Shown here: positions 18,370 through 27,597 of the stretch, one piece after another
How positions within the stretch are numbered: the first letter of the stretch is position 1
Layout of the letters: the number at the start of each line of letters is the position of its first letter
From: DATCJA01 sp963814955
GTDB lineage: Bacteria; Acidobacteriota; Vicinamibacteria; Vicinamibacterales; UBA2999
Reading direction: 5' to 3'
Length of the DNA: 64,000 bases
Assembly (NCBI GenBank): GCA_963814955.1
Contig: CAWFEX010000007.1
Coordinates: 62,001 to 126,000, forward strand
Program-made: the position numbers and the translations under genes
The notes under the pieces: model-generated
What the model was told of the DNA's origin: nothing
The model's input: the letters and a program-made list of their open reading frames with translations, nothing else
Databases searched by the model: none

Positions 18370-18927
18370 TCAGGACTTATCGCCGCGCCCTCTCCCGTTA
18401 CCCAGCACCCTCGCTATCGCGGTGATGGTATTCCAGTTGCGCGTGGTAGCGGGAACCCCAAAGAGCCGATCCAGCGTGCCGAGGTACCCGATCGCCTTCA
18501 TGTGGCGCCGGTAGAGGCCCAAGACGAACCGGTTCTCCCTGGAGAGGATTTTCAACAGCCATCTGCCACTTGCAGGAAAGCTCACCGGCGTCGATAGCGC
18601 CGAGCGGGGACGTCGGGACAGGACGCTTACGAACGGAACGATGTCTGGTCGCACCGGCTGATCCGCGAAATGATTCTGAGATATCAGCCTGACAATCTCC
18701 CGGCCGGGGCAGATGATGATCTCGGTGTCAAAGGGAAGCCTGCGCGCCAATTCGGCGCGGAGCTGCGCCCGGGTGATTGGCTGCCTGACCACGAAGGTGC
18801 CCGCCGCGCCGATGTTGACGGCACCGAGGTGCTTCAGTTCTTCGGCGAGCGTAGTGGGGCGGAAGGTCCTGTGACCGCCGACGTTCACTCCTTTCAGAAG
18901 AACCACCAGTGCCACCAGTTTCCTCAC
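18370..18927 (-). CDS. DUF1697 family protein
   Basis: The 185-residue protein begins at GTG 18927, which overlaps the stop of the upstream M20 peptidase gene (GTGA). The N-terminal VVLLKGVNVGGHRTFR followed by ELKHLGAVNIGAAGTFVVRQP matches the layout of DUF1697 proteins. The second ferredoxin-like half contains IIICPGREIVRL, which corresponds to the family's later conserved region. Molecular function of the family is unknown. It is probably translated together with the peptidase. Confidence 0.72.
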   Translation of the reverse strand: MRKLVALVVLLKGVNVGGHRTFRPTTLAEELKHLGAVNIGAAGTFVVRQPITRAQLRAELARRLPFDTEIIICPGREIVRLISQNHFADQPVRPDIVPFVSVLSRRPRSALSTPVSFPASGRWLLKILSRENRFVLGLYRRHMKAIGYLGTLDRLFGVPATTRNWNTITAIARVLGNGRGRGDKS

Positions 18928-20438
18928 ATTACGAGCAGGGCGGCCATCAGCTCGATTCCATCCCACAGATTCTGGATCCTGAGGTTTTCGTCGAAGCTGT
19001 GCTGGTTGTTATCGTGATTGCCAATCGGTATGACAATGGTCCGCGTCCCCAACGGACGCTCCACCTCCTGAAGAGGCAGCCCACCGCCCATCGTCGGCAG
19101 CTTGACGGTGCGACCCCGAGCGCTCTCGACGACTCGAACGATCTCCTCAGAAATCGGCAAATCCATGGGCGTGCGGGAGCCGGTTCCCAGCGATCCGACG
19201 ACGACCTTTGCCACCTTGGCATGCGATCGACGCTCGTCGGCCGTCGGCTCCCGCTCTACGACGAAAAAGCCCTGCTTGCGGATGTGATCCACGACCTGCT
19301 GGGCGGTCTTACGGGCGTTCATACCCTTCACCATCCGAACATCGATCGTCACTTCCGCCGAGGACGGAATCACATTCGACGCCTGGGCACCAACACGCGA
19401 GCTGGCCATGCCGCGGATGTTGAGTGACGGAGTCGTGATCAGCTCGTTGATCGTCTGGGGGCGGCCGTCTGTTGAACCAAGCCAGAGCTGTTCCATCAGG
19501 GAGGCGTCGATGGCCGGCGCGTCGGCCAGTGCGCGCTTCTCGATTGCCCCGAGTGGTTCGACATCGTCATAGAAGTGGTCAATCAAGACGCGACCGGTGT
19601 CGTCCTTCATGGAGGCGAGCAACCGGGCAAGCGACATCGCGGGATTCGGCGCCCAGTTGCCGTAATGCCCGCTGTGCAGCTCCACGCGGGGCCCATACAC
19701 CGTGATATCGAGGCGTGTTACGCCGCGCGCACCGAAGACCACGGACTGTTCCCGGGTCTGGTATACCGGTCCATCGCACATCAACCAGAGATCTGCGGCA
19801 AAGAGAGTCTTGTTGGCCGCCAGAGTCGCTTCCAGATTCGGCGATCCCGCCTCCTCTTCCCCTTCGAACGCAAACTTGATGTTGCTCTTGAACGCAAGGC
19901 CGGCCGCGCGAATGCCGTCAATGGCGGTCATGAGCGCAACGATCGGCGCCTTGTCATCAGCGGCTCCGCGAGCGTAGAGCCTCCACTCGGGATCAAAGCG
20001 CTCGCCAGCCGGCGGACGTGCGATCGCACGGCCGCCCTCGTCTATTCGTTTGTCGCGAAGCGTCGGCTCGAATGGAGGCGAGGTCCACTCCTTCGGGTCG
20101 AGCGGTTGCCCGTCATAGTGGGCGTAGAAGCCGATTGTTCGAGTGGCGCCCGGCGTGCGGATTTCGCCGAACACAACAGGATTGCCACCAGGGACTGAGA
20201 CCAGCCTTGCCGCAACGCCCCGTCTCTCCATCATGGCCACAATGGCCGCCGCATTGCGCTGTATGTTCTCGCGATCGCTCGCGATGTTCGGAATTGAGAG
20301 AAGCGTGATGAATTCCTCGACAATGGCTCGTTCGTGCTGCGTGCGCCAGGTTCGTGCCGCCTGCGCCGCGGGGTTCGTCTGGGCGACCGACACCGCAGGC
20401 ACGACGCTAATCAACAACACGAGGAGATACGGTCTCAT
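18924..20438 (-). CDS. Exported M20 family dipeptidase
   Basis: M20 enzymes are di-zinc aminopeptidases and dipeptidases. The 504-residue protein has a signal peptide (YLLVLLISVVPAVSVAQ) and metal ligands in FYAHYDGQPLD, ARGAADDKAP and FEGEEEAGSPN. The inserted dimerisation lid domain has HSGHYGNWAPNP, and the final His ligand is in HDNNQHSFDENL. Subfamily resembles carnosinase/CPG2-type dipeptidases. The amino acid permease gene just upstream suggests use of peptide-derived amino acids. Confidence 0.88.
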   Translation of the reverse strand: MRPYLLVLLISVVPAVSVAQTNPAAQAARTWRTQHERAIVEEFITLLSIPNIASDRENIQRNAAAIVAMMERRGVAARLVSVPGGNPVVFGEIRTPGATRTIGFYAHYDGQPLDPKEWTSPPFEPTLRDKRIDEGGRAIARPPAGERFDPEWRLYARGAADDKAPIVALMTAIDGIRAAGLAFKSNIKFAFEGEEEAGSPNLEATLAANKTLFAADLWLMCDGPVYQTREQSVVFGARGVTRLDITVYGPRVELHSGHYGNWAPNPAMSLARLLASMKDDTGRVLIDHFYDDVEPLGAIEKRALADAPAIDASLMEQLWLGSTDGRPQTINELITTPSLNIRGMASSRVGAQASNVIPSSAEVTIDVRMVKGMNARKTAQQVVDHIRKQGFFVVEREPTADERRSHAKVAKVVVGSLGTGSRTPMDLPISEEIVRVVESARGRTVKLPTMGGGLPLQEVERPLGTRTIVIPIGNHDNNQHSFDENLRIQNLWDGIELMAALLVM

Positions 20439-20497
20439 CGGTGTACCTCAGCGGAAGAGTTTACGCCCAACCCATGGCGCGGAACACGTCAACGTCT

Positions 20498-21856
20498 CTA
20501 GAACCGGTCGCTTTCGGCTCCGACGTGAGCGCCACGTATATTCGGGTATGCCATTCGCTGCCAACGACCGAAGGTCTCATTCGCGATAAAGAGCGCCGCG
20601 CCGGCCACGAGCGCGGCCAGGCCACCGAGCAATTGTTGCCGCGTGGCTCCCGCGAACATCGCCAGCGACACGCCGATAGCGAGCAGCGGCACGAGCGCTC
20701 CCATCGGAATGGTGAAGGTTGCCGGCTTGACGGCACCTTGCAACGATGCGTGACGAAGCCGGATGGTCGCCGCACAAACGGCGACGTAGGTTACAAGCCG
20801 GGCAATCGCGCTCGCGAGGGCGAGCATGGCGAACGATCCCGCCAGCGCGAGAGCAAAAGACACCATTGTTGTCACGAGAATGCCAATCGCCGGCGTGCGG
20901 TAGCGGGGATGGATTGTCCCGAAGGACCGCGGCAAGGCGTGGTGCTCCGCGAGTGCAAACAGAATGCGCGAGCCGGCGAGCACGCTGCCCATTTGATTGC
21001 CGAGCATCGAGCACACGGCACCTGCGCTGATCAGCGCGGCCCCGGCCGGCCCCATGAACAGCAGTGAGGCATCGGCGAGCGGTGTACTCGCGGCTGCCAG
21101 GTCAGGCAGCGTCCCCAACGCCACGAGCTGCACCAGCGCGATAACGGCTGTGACCGCGACAATCGTGGCAATGAAAGCGAATGGCAAATGCTGGCGAGGA
21201 CGTGTTGCCTCTCCGGCAGGCACACCGATCGCGTCGTAACCACCGAAAGCGAAGATCAACAACAGGCCACCTGTGAGCAACTGGGTTGGGGATACTGTGC
21301 CAGCTGGTGTGAGGCGGCTCGGGTCGATGAACCATAGGCCCACGACGATGAACGTCGCGAGCGGCACGAGTTTGGCGATGGTGAATAGATTGACGGCGAC
21401 CGCGCTTTGTTTGATGCCTCTCAGGTTGATCCAACCGAGAGCCAGCATGACGCACGTGATGATCGAGGTCCGGCGAAGGCCGGTTGTCACAGCCGGCCAG
21501 AAGAACCCGAGAGCGAGCACGAGCGCATTGACCCCGGTCGCGTAACTCGTCACCCGCGCAATCCACTGCATCCACCCCACCTCGAAACCGACGAATCGAC
21601 CAAACGCGGCGCGGGCGTAGAGGTAGGGGCCACCCGTTCCTTCGAAGCGGCTGCTGACCTCCGCGAAACACAGTGCAACAAGCAGCGACGCAACTCCGAT
21701 GGCGAGAGCGGCAAGAGGGCTCCACGCCCCCATCTGCGCCGCCAGCAGCGACGGAAGAATGAATACGCCACTGCCGATCACCTGGTTGATGCCGATCGCA
21801 GTGAGATTCCACTTGCCGAGCTCGCGCCGCAGCGCCGGCGCCGCTTCAGGGGCCAC
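20498..21856 (-). CDS. APC-family amino acid permease
   Basis: The 452-residue protein has about twelve hydrophobic segments and the APC N-terminal consensus (LTAIGINQVIGSGVFILPS, with the G-S-G break in helix 1), followed by the conserved CFAEVSSRFEGTGGPYLYARAAFG. These features mark an amino acid:proton symporter or antiporter of the APC superfamily; the substrate cannot be read. GTG 21856 overlaps the end of the preceding gene by 11 bases. It lies between an exported peptidase and other hydrolases, which supports uptake of released amino acids. Confidence 0.85.
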   Translation of the reverse strand: MAPEAAPALRRELGKWNLTAIGINQVIGSGVFILPSLLAAQMGAWSPLAALAIGVASLLVALCFAEVSSRFEGTGGPYLYARAAFGRFVGFEVGWMQWIARVTSYATGVNALVLALGFFWPAVTTGLRRTSIITCVMLALGWINLRGIKQSAVAVNLFTIAKLVPLATFIVVGLWFIDPSRLTPAGTVSPTQLLTGGLLLIFAFGGYDAIGVPAGEATRPRQHLPFAFIATIVAVTAVIALVQLVALGTLPDLAAASTPLADASLLFMGPAGAALISAGAVCSMLGNQMGSVLAGSRILFALAEHHALPRSFGTIHPRYRTPAIGILVTTMVSFALALAGSFAMLALASAIARLVTYVAVCAATIRLRHASLQGAVKPATFTIPMGALVPLLAIGVSLAMFAGATRQQLLGGLAALVAGAALFIANETFGRWQRMAYPNIRGAHVGAESDRF

Positions 21857-22902
21857 TTTGAATTGTTCTTTGGTCAGGAGCCGTCAAGGCTGCTTCGCGG
21901 TACTGATAAGGGCCCGAGACGTGAATCTCCACGACGGCGGTCGCGACACCCTTGTCGTCGACAATGAACCGGTAGCCCAGGGTGTTTTCGAACAGCGTCT
22001 GGGTTCGGGGCACCAGTGGTTGCCTGTTGGCTCCAGTGCCGGTGAACAGCTGGCCGTCCGAAAGCGATATCACGACCGACCGCGGGTTCCCCTGGTAGAT
22101 CCCCTTGTAGACGCCGACATAACGGGCCAGCACTTCGGGGGCCACGCGTACCGCGGCATCCGTCGCGTCCGAGCGGGTTCCGATCCAGTCATCGCTGTTA
22201 CGCTCGCAGACCTCGTCGAGCATTTCTGTATCGACCGCCAGCTCCATGCTCGCGGTAAAGCCCCAGGGCTTTGCGTATGCGCCCGGATCCGTGACGGTCA
22301 CGTCCACCTCCAGGTGGCCGACGTCCGAGCGCCGGTATCGCTCCGTCAACCGCAGCGCCTCGGTATGTGACAGCCCGCGCCGGCTCGCCCACGTCTTGTC
22401 GTTGAATCCGTTGCTGTCGACGACGAGCGTATCGCCCTCCCAGCGCCCCACCGAATATCCCATCCAGCTTGGCGCGGGGTTGGCCTCCAGCTCGCGCCCG
22501 TCCATGTGAATCACGCGATAGGTGAGATCCTCATTCAGGATCGCGATGGCGGTGGGGCTCTGGATGATCCGCTTCCAGCCTCCAAACCGCTGCTCAGCCT
22601 CGGGCCCGCTGGGCAGGCACAGGTAAAGCAGGACGCGTCCTGAAAAACTGTTCCTCGCGCTCGCGGACGAGATCTCTCACCCACGGCTTCATATCGGCAG
22701 GATCAGGGCGTGGCGCGGGATCCTCCCCGCTCCACACTCCTGACAAATCCGGCTTACCGTCGGGCCCGCGCGGGGCCGGCGCGGCGAGGTTCGGCTTGCC
22801 ATCGGGCGTGCGCGGAATTCCGGGAGTGGGACGATCCACCCACTGCGCTCCGGCCAGTGTTGGACCCGACATCAACATGAGCAGCGCGAGAGACAGCCTC
22901 AT
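21846..22902 (-). CDS. Exported conserved protein of unknown function (acidobacterial family, frameshifted)
   Basis: The protein starts at ATG 22902 with a signal peptide (LALLMLMSGPTLAGAQ) and a repeated GxPDGKPNL/GPDGKPDLSGVWSG segment. The remainder (LCLPSGPEAEQRFGGWKRI, then DGRELEANPAPSWMGYSVGRWEGDTLVVDSNGFND and ERYRRSDVGHLEVDVTV) is in the next frame. The shift lies near 22615-22630, and removal of one base restores about 351 residues. I recognise this architecture as a family expanded in Acidobacteriota, with no established function. A DUF-like WxGxSVGRWEGDTLVVDS core is its hallmark. Confidence 0.7.
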
Positions 22903-22964
22903 ACATCCCTCCGAGTGTGTCGTGGAACGCCGCCGCCGCTGGCCCGGATGGTAACACGCCGCAC

Positions 22965-23780
22965 TCAGCGGCGACTGCTCGCGCGCAGCCCTTGAATCTG
23001 CTTGACGGCATCCTCAACTTGCATCTGTAGAATCTGCCTGCCAAACAACGCAGTGGCTTTGGCAGGGTTACCGATGTGACCTTGCCCATCTCCTGACTTG
23101 CCCGGCCCCATCTTGTCGAATCGCAACATTGAAGGGTTGAGGTACATCAGGCTCGACGTGTCATGTGTGCCTGCATGTGAGCCGACGTCCTCGGCGCTGA
23201 CGCCCTGGCTCACAACCCAATCGTCGCCTCGTCCAGGATAGAAGGCGGTGATGTGATGAACGCGCACGTTGGTGGCAGCCCATTCCTTGTTCAGCGCCTC
23301 GGCGACCAGTTGCTGTCCGGCCTGGTTGCCTCCGCTGTCGCCGATGAAGGCAATGTCGAGGAATCCGTGCTGCTTGAAGCTTCGTGCAGCGTATTCGAGT
23401 ACCTTGGCGAATACGTCTTGCGGTGTGGTGATCGTTCCCGCGAAGCGCATATGGCTGGTGGGCGGGTCGATGTCACCTTCAGGGACGTAGGCAACCACCG
23501 GAGCCACCAGTGCATTCCCGAGCTGCTTCGCGATTTCTCCGGCCTTGTACTTCACCAGGTAGTTATGTTTCCCGAGGACGATGTGAGGACCGTTCTGCTC
23601 GGTGCCGCCAGTCGGGACGATGACGGTGGTCTTGCCGCCGGCAATCGCGTCGCGCGCCTCCATCCAGGTGAGCTCTTCGAGAAAGACGCTGTCGGGCTGA
23701 GGGACCGACGGGGCTTGCGCCGATGCGTGCGACATCAAACAGACGAAGCCAACACATGTCATCAGATAAACAGGTCGCAT
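22965..23780 (-). CDS. Exported creatininase-family amidohydrolase
   Basis: The family contains creatininase and the MftE/FAPy deformylase-type hydrolases. The 271-residue protein starts with a signal peptide and has TEQNGPHIVLGKHNYLV near residue 60, where the canonical form is E-x-H-G-x-H-L-P-L-x-T-D. The first His is Asn and the Asp is replaced, so the metal site is altered. Later elements GDSGGNQAGQ and SHAGTHDTSSLMY match the fold. Export and the changed ligands make creatinine hydrolysis doubtful. Neighbours are other exported hydrolases. Confidence 0.78.
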   Translation of the reverse strand: MRPVYLMTCVGFVCLMSHASAQAPSVPQPDSVFLEELTWMEARDAIAGGKTTVIVPTGGTEQNGPHIVLGKHNYLVKYKAGEIAKQLGNALVAPVVAYVPEGDIDPPTSHMRFAGTITTPQDVFAKVLEYAARSFKQHGFLDIAFIGDSGGNQAGQQLVAEALNKEWAATNVRVHHITAFYPGRGDDWVVSQGVSAEDVGSHAGTHDTSSLMYLNPSMLRFDKMGPGKSGDGQGHIGNPAKATALFGRQILQMQVEDAVKQIQGLRASSRR

Positions 23781-23927
23781 ATGGCCCCCGGTGATCGTTT
23801 ACTGAGTTTGGTGGCGACGTCCGACGTCTGGGAATGCGCCGCGCGCCATTGCCGCACACTGAAAAACGCAATGGCGCGACGGCTCCATTCGCGGGTCAGG
23901 TTGTTCCGCAAGCCGAATTCGCTGAAG

Positions 23928-24431
23928 TTACCGTTTTTCGTAGACGACGGTGTTGTTGATCGTCCGACCCTGGGCGTCCGTTCCTGTGACCGTGTTCGTT
24001 CGCGTCTTACCGTCACGGGATACGACAACACGTGTTGTAGTAAGCGCCTTTCCTTTCAGCATGGCGACGTTCTCGTACGTGTAGTCGTCGACCTTCTTCC
24101 ATGAGACGGCGTCCTGGTTCCCACTCGGCTTGCCGTCGAGCGTGCTTTTCACCGGATAGGGTTTGCCGTCGAATCTCGCCGTGTACTCGATCCGAGTCGC
24201 ACGACCCTGCGCATCGACGCCCTCATTGACCAACGTGACGCTATCCTGGGCGACTTCGAACCGCGATGTGCTGCTCTTGACAGCGAGGTTCGCCGGACTG
24301 TACTTGGACTTGGCCAGATTGATCGTCCACGTCCCGCTCAGTGGCCCGCCCGTCTGTGCCACTACGGTTGCGAACGCGGCTGCAACGGCAACGAAGAACA
24401 CGATTAGTGAGGTGCACCGGGTTGAGAACAT
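23928..24431 (-). CDS. Small exported protein of unknown function
   Basis: The 167-residue protein starts at ATG 24431 behind a clear GGAGGAG site. It has a signal peptide (LIVFFVAVAAAFATVVAQ) and a beta-rich mature part beginning GTWTINLAKSKYSP, with repeats like ARFDGKPYPV and TVTGTDAQGRTINNTVVYEK. This resembles lipocalin-like small secreted proteins common in Acidobacteriota; function unknown. Confidence 0.7.
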   Translation of the reverse strand: MFSTRCTSLIVFFVAVAAAFATVVAQTGGPLSGTWTINLAKSKYSPANLAVKSSTSRFEVAQDSVTLVNEGVDAQGRATRIEYTARFDGKPYPVKSTLDGKPSGNQDAVSWKKVDDYTYENVAMLKGKALTTTRVVVSRDGKTRTNTVTGTDAQGRTINNTVVYEKR

Positions 24432-24646
24432 GGTGACTCCTCCTTTGCTGTGATTCAGCTGTACCTGTCGTGGCCCACGCGCTAAGACGGAAACCTTCTC
24501 CGAGCGGTTACGTCTCTGGACGGGAAGACGCAATCCTATTACAGCTGCCGCGCGGCCGCTAACTGCCCGAACTTCGTCGGTCAGGCGTTTTCAGGAGCCA
24601 ACTCTGGCGGAAGCTGGCCTTGGCTGCCCGCGATAAGGAGATGCCA

Positions 24647-24652
24647 CATAAT
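24647..24652 (+). promoter_or_regulatory. -10 box (CATAAT) of rsmE, probable leaderless start
   Basis: CATAAT ends 7 bases before the GTG at 24660, the spacing expected if the transcript begins at the start codon. An AGGAG further up (24637-24641) is too far for ribosome binding to that GTG. Confidence 0.4.
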
Positions 24653-24659
24653 CGCGGGC

Positions 24660-25409
24660 GTGACCCCCAGGTTCCATGCGCCTGCCGCAGATCGGACGGG
24701 CGAGGTGATCGAGCTGCCACCCGAAGAGGCGGAGCATCTCGCCCGTGTACTGCGCTTGAAAGCGGGCGCACCCGTACGTGTCTTCAACGGACGCGGAAGC
24801 GAATTCGAGGCCGTCGTTGACACGATCGCCAGAGGCCGCGTCCGTGTTCGCATCGGCGCCGCGCGTGACGCGGTTCCAGAACCGCGCGTCGCAATCACAC
24901 TCGCGCAGGCGGCGCTCAAGGGCGACAAAATGGACGAGGTGATCAGGGATGCCGTGATGATGGGCGTGGCGGCCATTCAGCCCATCGTGACGACGCGGGC
25001 TGAGGTGACGCTTGCCGCGCTCGCGCGCGGCCGCCGGCGCCAACGATGGGAGCGCATCGCCATCGCCTCGGCAAAGCAGAGCGGCCGCGCCACGGTGCCG
25101 GCGATCCTCGAACCGCGGACGTTCGCGGAAGCAACCGAGGCATTGGCGCAGATGACACTACCAGGCCCTGGCATCATGCTCGTCGAGCCCTCAGCCGCAG
25201 TCGGGACGCTGACGCTTGGGGAGCTCGCCACTTCTGCACCACGCGAAGCCACCGTTCTTGTGGGTCCAGAGGGAGGGTGGACGGCTGAGGAGGTCGACAG
25301 CGGATCCGCGACGTGCCGGCTCGTCACACTCGGGCGTCGAACGCTTCGCGCCGACGCGGTACCGATCATTGCGTTGGCGGCGCTGTTCGCGGTCTGGAAG
25401 GAATTCTGA
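24660..25409 (+). CDS. rsmE: RsmE, 16S rRNA m3U1498 methyltransferase
   Basis: RsmE methylates U1498 of 16S rRNA. The 249 residues show an N-terminal PUA-like domain (EAEHLARVLRLKAGAPVRVFNGRG) and a SPOUT knot with KGDKMDEVIRDAVMMGV, SAKQSGRATVP, VGPEGGWTAEEVD and LGRRTLRADAVPI, all signature blocks. Start GTG 24660 sits directly behind a -10-like box. The gene is followed 28 bases later by a kinase gene with its own -10 box. Confidence 0.93.
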   Translation: MTPRFHAPAADRTGEVIELPPEEAEHLARVLRLKAGAPVRVFNGRGSEFEAVVDTIARGRVRVRIGAARDAVPEPRVAITLAQAALKGDKMDEVIRDAVMMGVAAIQPIVTTRAEVTLAALARGRRRQRWERIAIASAKQSGRATVPAILEPRTFAEATEALAQMTLPGPGIMLVEPSAAVGTLTLGELATSAPREATVLVGPEGGWTAEEVDSGSATCRLVTLGRRTLRADAVPIIALAALFAVWKEF

Positions 25410-25424
25410 GCGGGAACGCACCTG

Positions 25425-25430
25425 TATAAT
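25425..25430 (+). promoter_or_regulatory. -10 box (TATAAT) of the kinase gene, probable leaderless start
   Basis: A perfect TATAAT ends 7 bases before GTG 25438. No Shine-Dalgarno fits between the two. The -35 region shows no clear match. Confidence 0.5.
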
Positions 25431-25437
25431 CCGAGCG

Positions 25438-26420
25438 GTGTTCTTCCGCGATCAGCTCATCGGGAAGTACCGCATCCTCTCATCCCTCGGGAGCGGTGGC
25501 TTCGGATCCGTTTACCTTGCGGAAGATACCTGGATCGACAAGAAGGTCGCCCTCAAGGTCCCGCACAAGCAGAATCTCGATTTCACCGAGATGCTGAAGG
25601 AGCCGCGGCTCCTGGCGTCCATGAGCCATCCGAACATCGTGACGGTTCTCACCGCGGAAAAGCAGCAGGACGTCTTTTTCATCGTGATGGAGTACGTGGC
25701 TGGCGAGACCCTGGAGCAGATCATCGTGCGGGACGGCGCGCTCGACGTGAATCGCGCGCTCGATTTCACCTGTCAGATCTGCAACGCCGTCGATCACGCG
25801 CACAAGGCGCGGAGTCCTGCACCGCGACCTGCGACCCGGCAACATGCTGGTGTCGGAGAAGGGACTTCTCAAGGTCACCGATTTCGGCACGTCGCGTGTG
25901 CTCGAGATCGCGGCGCACGGGACGACAGTGATCGGCAGCCCTCCGTACATGGCACCCGAGCAGTTTCAGGGGAAGGCGGTTTTCGCCAGCGACGTGTATT
26001 CGATCGGCATCACCATGTACCAGATGCTCACCGGCGCACTGCCCTACGGCACGCCTGCACCCGGTGACGTCGAGCGCCTGATGACCGGGGAGCTCGTGAC
26101 GCCTCCGAAGCTGAAGAACCGCCGCATTCCGCGCGTGGTCAACGACATCGTGTTGAAGACCCTTCACCCCGACCTGACGAAGAGATATCAGCGGGCATCG
26201 GACGTCTGGAACGACGTGCGCGCCGCCCGCGCCCCGAGGCCGCGCAAGGCGACGCGAACCCGCAGCGTCGCTCCGCCTCCGCCGGCGCAGGAAAACGTCG
26301 CCGACATCCAGTCGCGTCTCCGCGCTCGAGAGGTTCCCCAGCCCAGATTCTGCTGGCACTGCCGCAAGCCGCTGGCGCGCGCGCACGGACTCCTGTCCGT
26401 TCTGCGGGGAAGCTCAGTAG
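25438..26420 (+). CDS. Ser/Thr protein kinase with C-terminal zinc ribbon (two apparent frameshifts)
   Basis: A Hanks-type kinase: glycine loop LGSGGFGSVYLAED, ATP lysine in VALKVPHK, catalytic loop LHRDLRPGN, DFG in VTDFGTS, and the APE region YMAPEQF. An extra G near 25817 breaks the frame just before HRD, and an extra C near 26389 breaks it again before the end. Corrected, the 326-residue protein has a basic linker (about 265-300) and ends with a four-cysteine zinc ribbon (FCWHCRKPL ... CPFCGEAQ). No transmembrane helix is visible, so it is probably cytoplasmic. The TAG stop at 26418 is part of a REP-like palindrome. Confidence 0.8.
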
Positions 26421-26443
26421 GGCGGGTCCTTTGGGACCCGGCC
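26417..26443 (+). repeat. REP-like palindrome (GTAG + GGCGGGTCC hairpin) supplying the kinase stop codon
   Basis: GTAG is followed by GGCGGGTCC and, after a short loop, GGGACCCGGCC. The TAG of GTAG is the stop codon of the kinase. Same type as 60058-60083 and 12178-12202. Confidence 0.6.
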
Positions 26444-26513
26444 TGCACGTCCGAAAGATCAATAGACAGGGGCGAAAAGGGACCGGGCCGGGTTTGTGTA
26501 TTACGATCAGAAG

Positions 26514-26590
26514 AACTCCCAACGCCTAACTTCCAGGTCCCAGTGTCGGACTCAGCCGGCCTGGGAGGTGGAGCTTGGGTGTTGGGGGTT
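26514..26590. repeat. Long imperfect inverted repeat built of 7-nt units, before ilvE
   Basis: Two 30-base arms (26514-26543 and 26561-26590) pair imperfectly. Each arm divides into about four 7-base units: CTCCCAA, CGCCTAA, CTTCCAG and GTCCCAG on the left, CTGGGAG, GTGGAGC, TTGGGTG and TTGGGGG on the right. The right arm ends 20 bases before the ilvE start. Confidence 0.65.
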
Positions 26591-26609
26591 CATGTAAGGA
26601 GCGAGGATC

Positions 26610-27572
26610 ATGGCTTTTCCGGGCACGGGCAGAATCTGGATGAATGGGTCCTTTGTGGACTGGGCCGACGCGAAAATTCACATTGCGTCACATGTCATCC
26701 ACTACGCGAGCGGCGTGTTCGAAGGCGCCCGCTGCTACGACACGAAGCAGGGGCCTGCCTGCTTCCGCCTGGACGCTCACATGCGCCGGCTCCTCGAGTC
26801 GGCCAGGATCTACCGGATGGACGTGCCGTTCGACCAGCCGACACTGATCGATGCGGTCATGGACACGATTCAGGTCAACGGGTTTCGCGCCTGCTACATC
26901 CGTCCGATTGTGTATCGCGGGTATGACTCGCTGGGGGTGCATCCCGGGAACTGCCCGATTGACGTGGCCATCATGGTGTGGGAGTGGGGCGCGTATTTCA
27001 CCAAGGAAGCCATTGAGGAAGGGCTCGACGTCAAGGTCAGCACGTGGGCGCGAAACGCCTCGAACACGACGCCCGCCATGGCCAAGAGCGTCGCGAACTA
27101 CGCGAACGCACAGCTCATCAAGATGGAAGCCGTCGTCGATGGGTATGCTGAAGGGATCGCACTCGACACCGACGGCAATCTCAGCGAAGGCAGCGGTCAG
27201 AACGTGTTCATCGTGCGCGAAGGAATCATCTACACGCCGCCGATCGCCTCGTCGGTGCTCTGGGGTATCACTCGTGATTCGGTCATGACGATTGCGCGCG
27301 ATCTGGGCTTCGAGGTGCGCGAGCAGGTACTCCCGCGCGAAACGCTGTATCTGGCGGACGAGGTCTTCTTCGTGGGCACTGCGGTCGAGGTGACGCCGAT
27401 CCGGTCGGTCGACCGCATAAAGGTGGGCCGCGGCCGGCGGGGACCGGTCACCGAAGCCGTGCAGCAGCGATTCTTCGAAATCGTGCGGGGCGACGCGCCC
27501 GACACGTATGGCTGGCTGCAGCCCGTGCGCACAGCCGCCGCCACTGCATCCGGAACCGGAAGAAGCCGATAA
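26610..27572 (+). CDS. ilvE: IlvE, branched-chain amino acid aminotransferase
   Basis: This PLP enzyme performs the last transamination in Leu, Ile and Val synthesis. The 320 residues show the class IV aminotransferase layout: SHVIHYASGVFEGARCY near 30, RPIVYRGYDSLGV near 97, the PLP lysine in TPAMAKSVANYANAQ near 152, EGIALDTDGNLSEGSGQNVF and the C-terminal ADEVFFVGTAVEVTPIRSVD. The start ATG 26610 is preceded by AAGGAG at a good distance. The gene stands alone, without other ilv genes. Confidence 0.93.
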   Translation: MAFPGTGRIWMNGSFVDWADAKIHIASHVIHYASGVFEGARCYDTKQGPACFRLDAHMRRLLESARIYRMDVPFDQPTLIDAVMDTIQVNGFRACYIRPIVYRGYDSLGVHPGNCPIDVAIMVWEWGAYFTKEAIEEGLDVKVSTWARNASNTTPAMAKSVANYANAQLIKMEAVVDGYAEGIALDTDGNLSEGSGQNVFIVREGIIYTPPIASSVLWGITRDSVMTIARDLGFEVREQVLPRETLYLADEVFFVGTAVEVTPIRSVDRIKVGRGRRGPVTEAVQQRFFEIVRGDAPDTYGWLQPVRTAAATASGTGRSR

Positions 27573-27597
27573 GTCGAACAGGGTCTCCCGGTACGCA

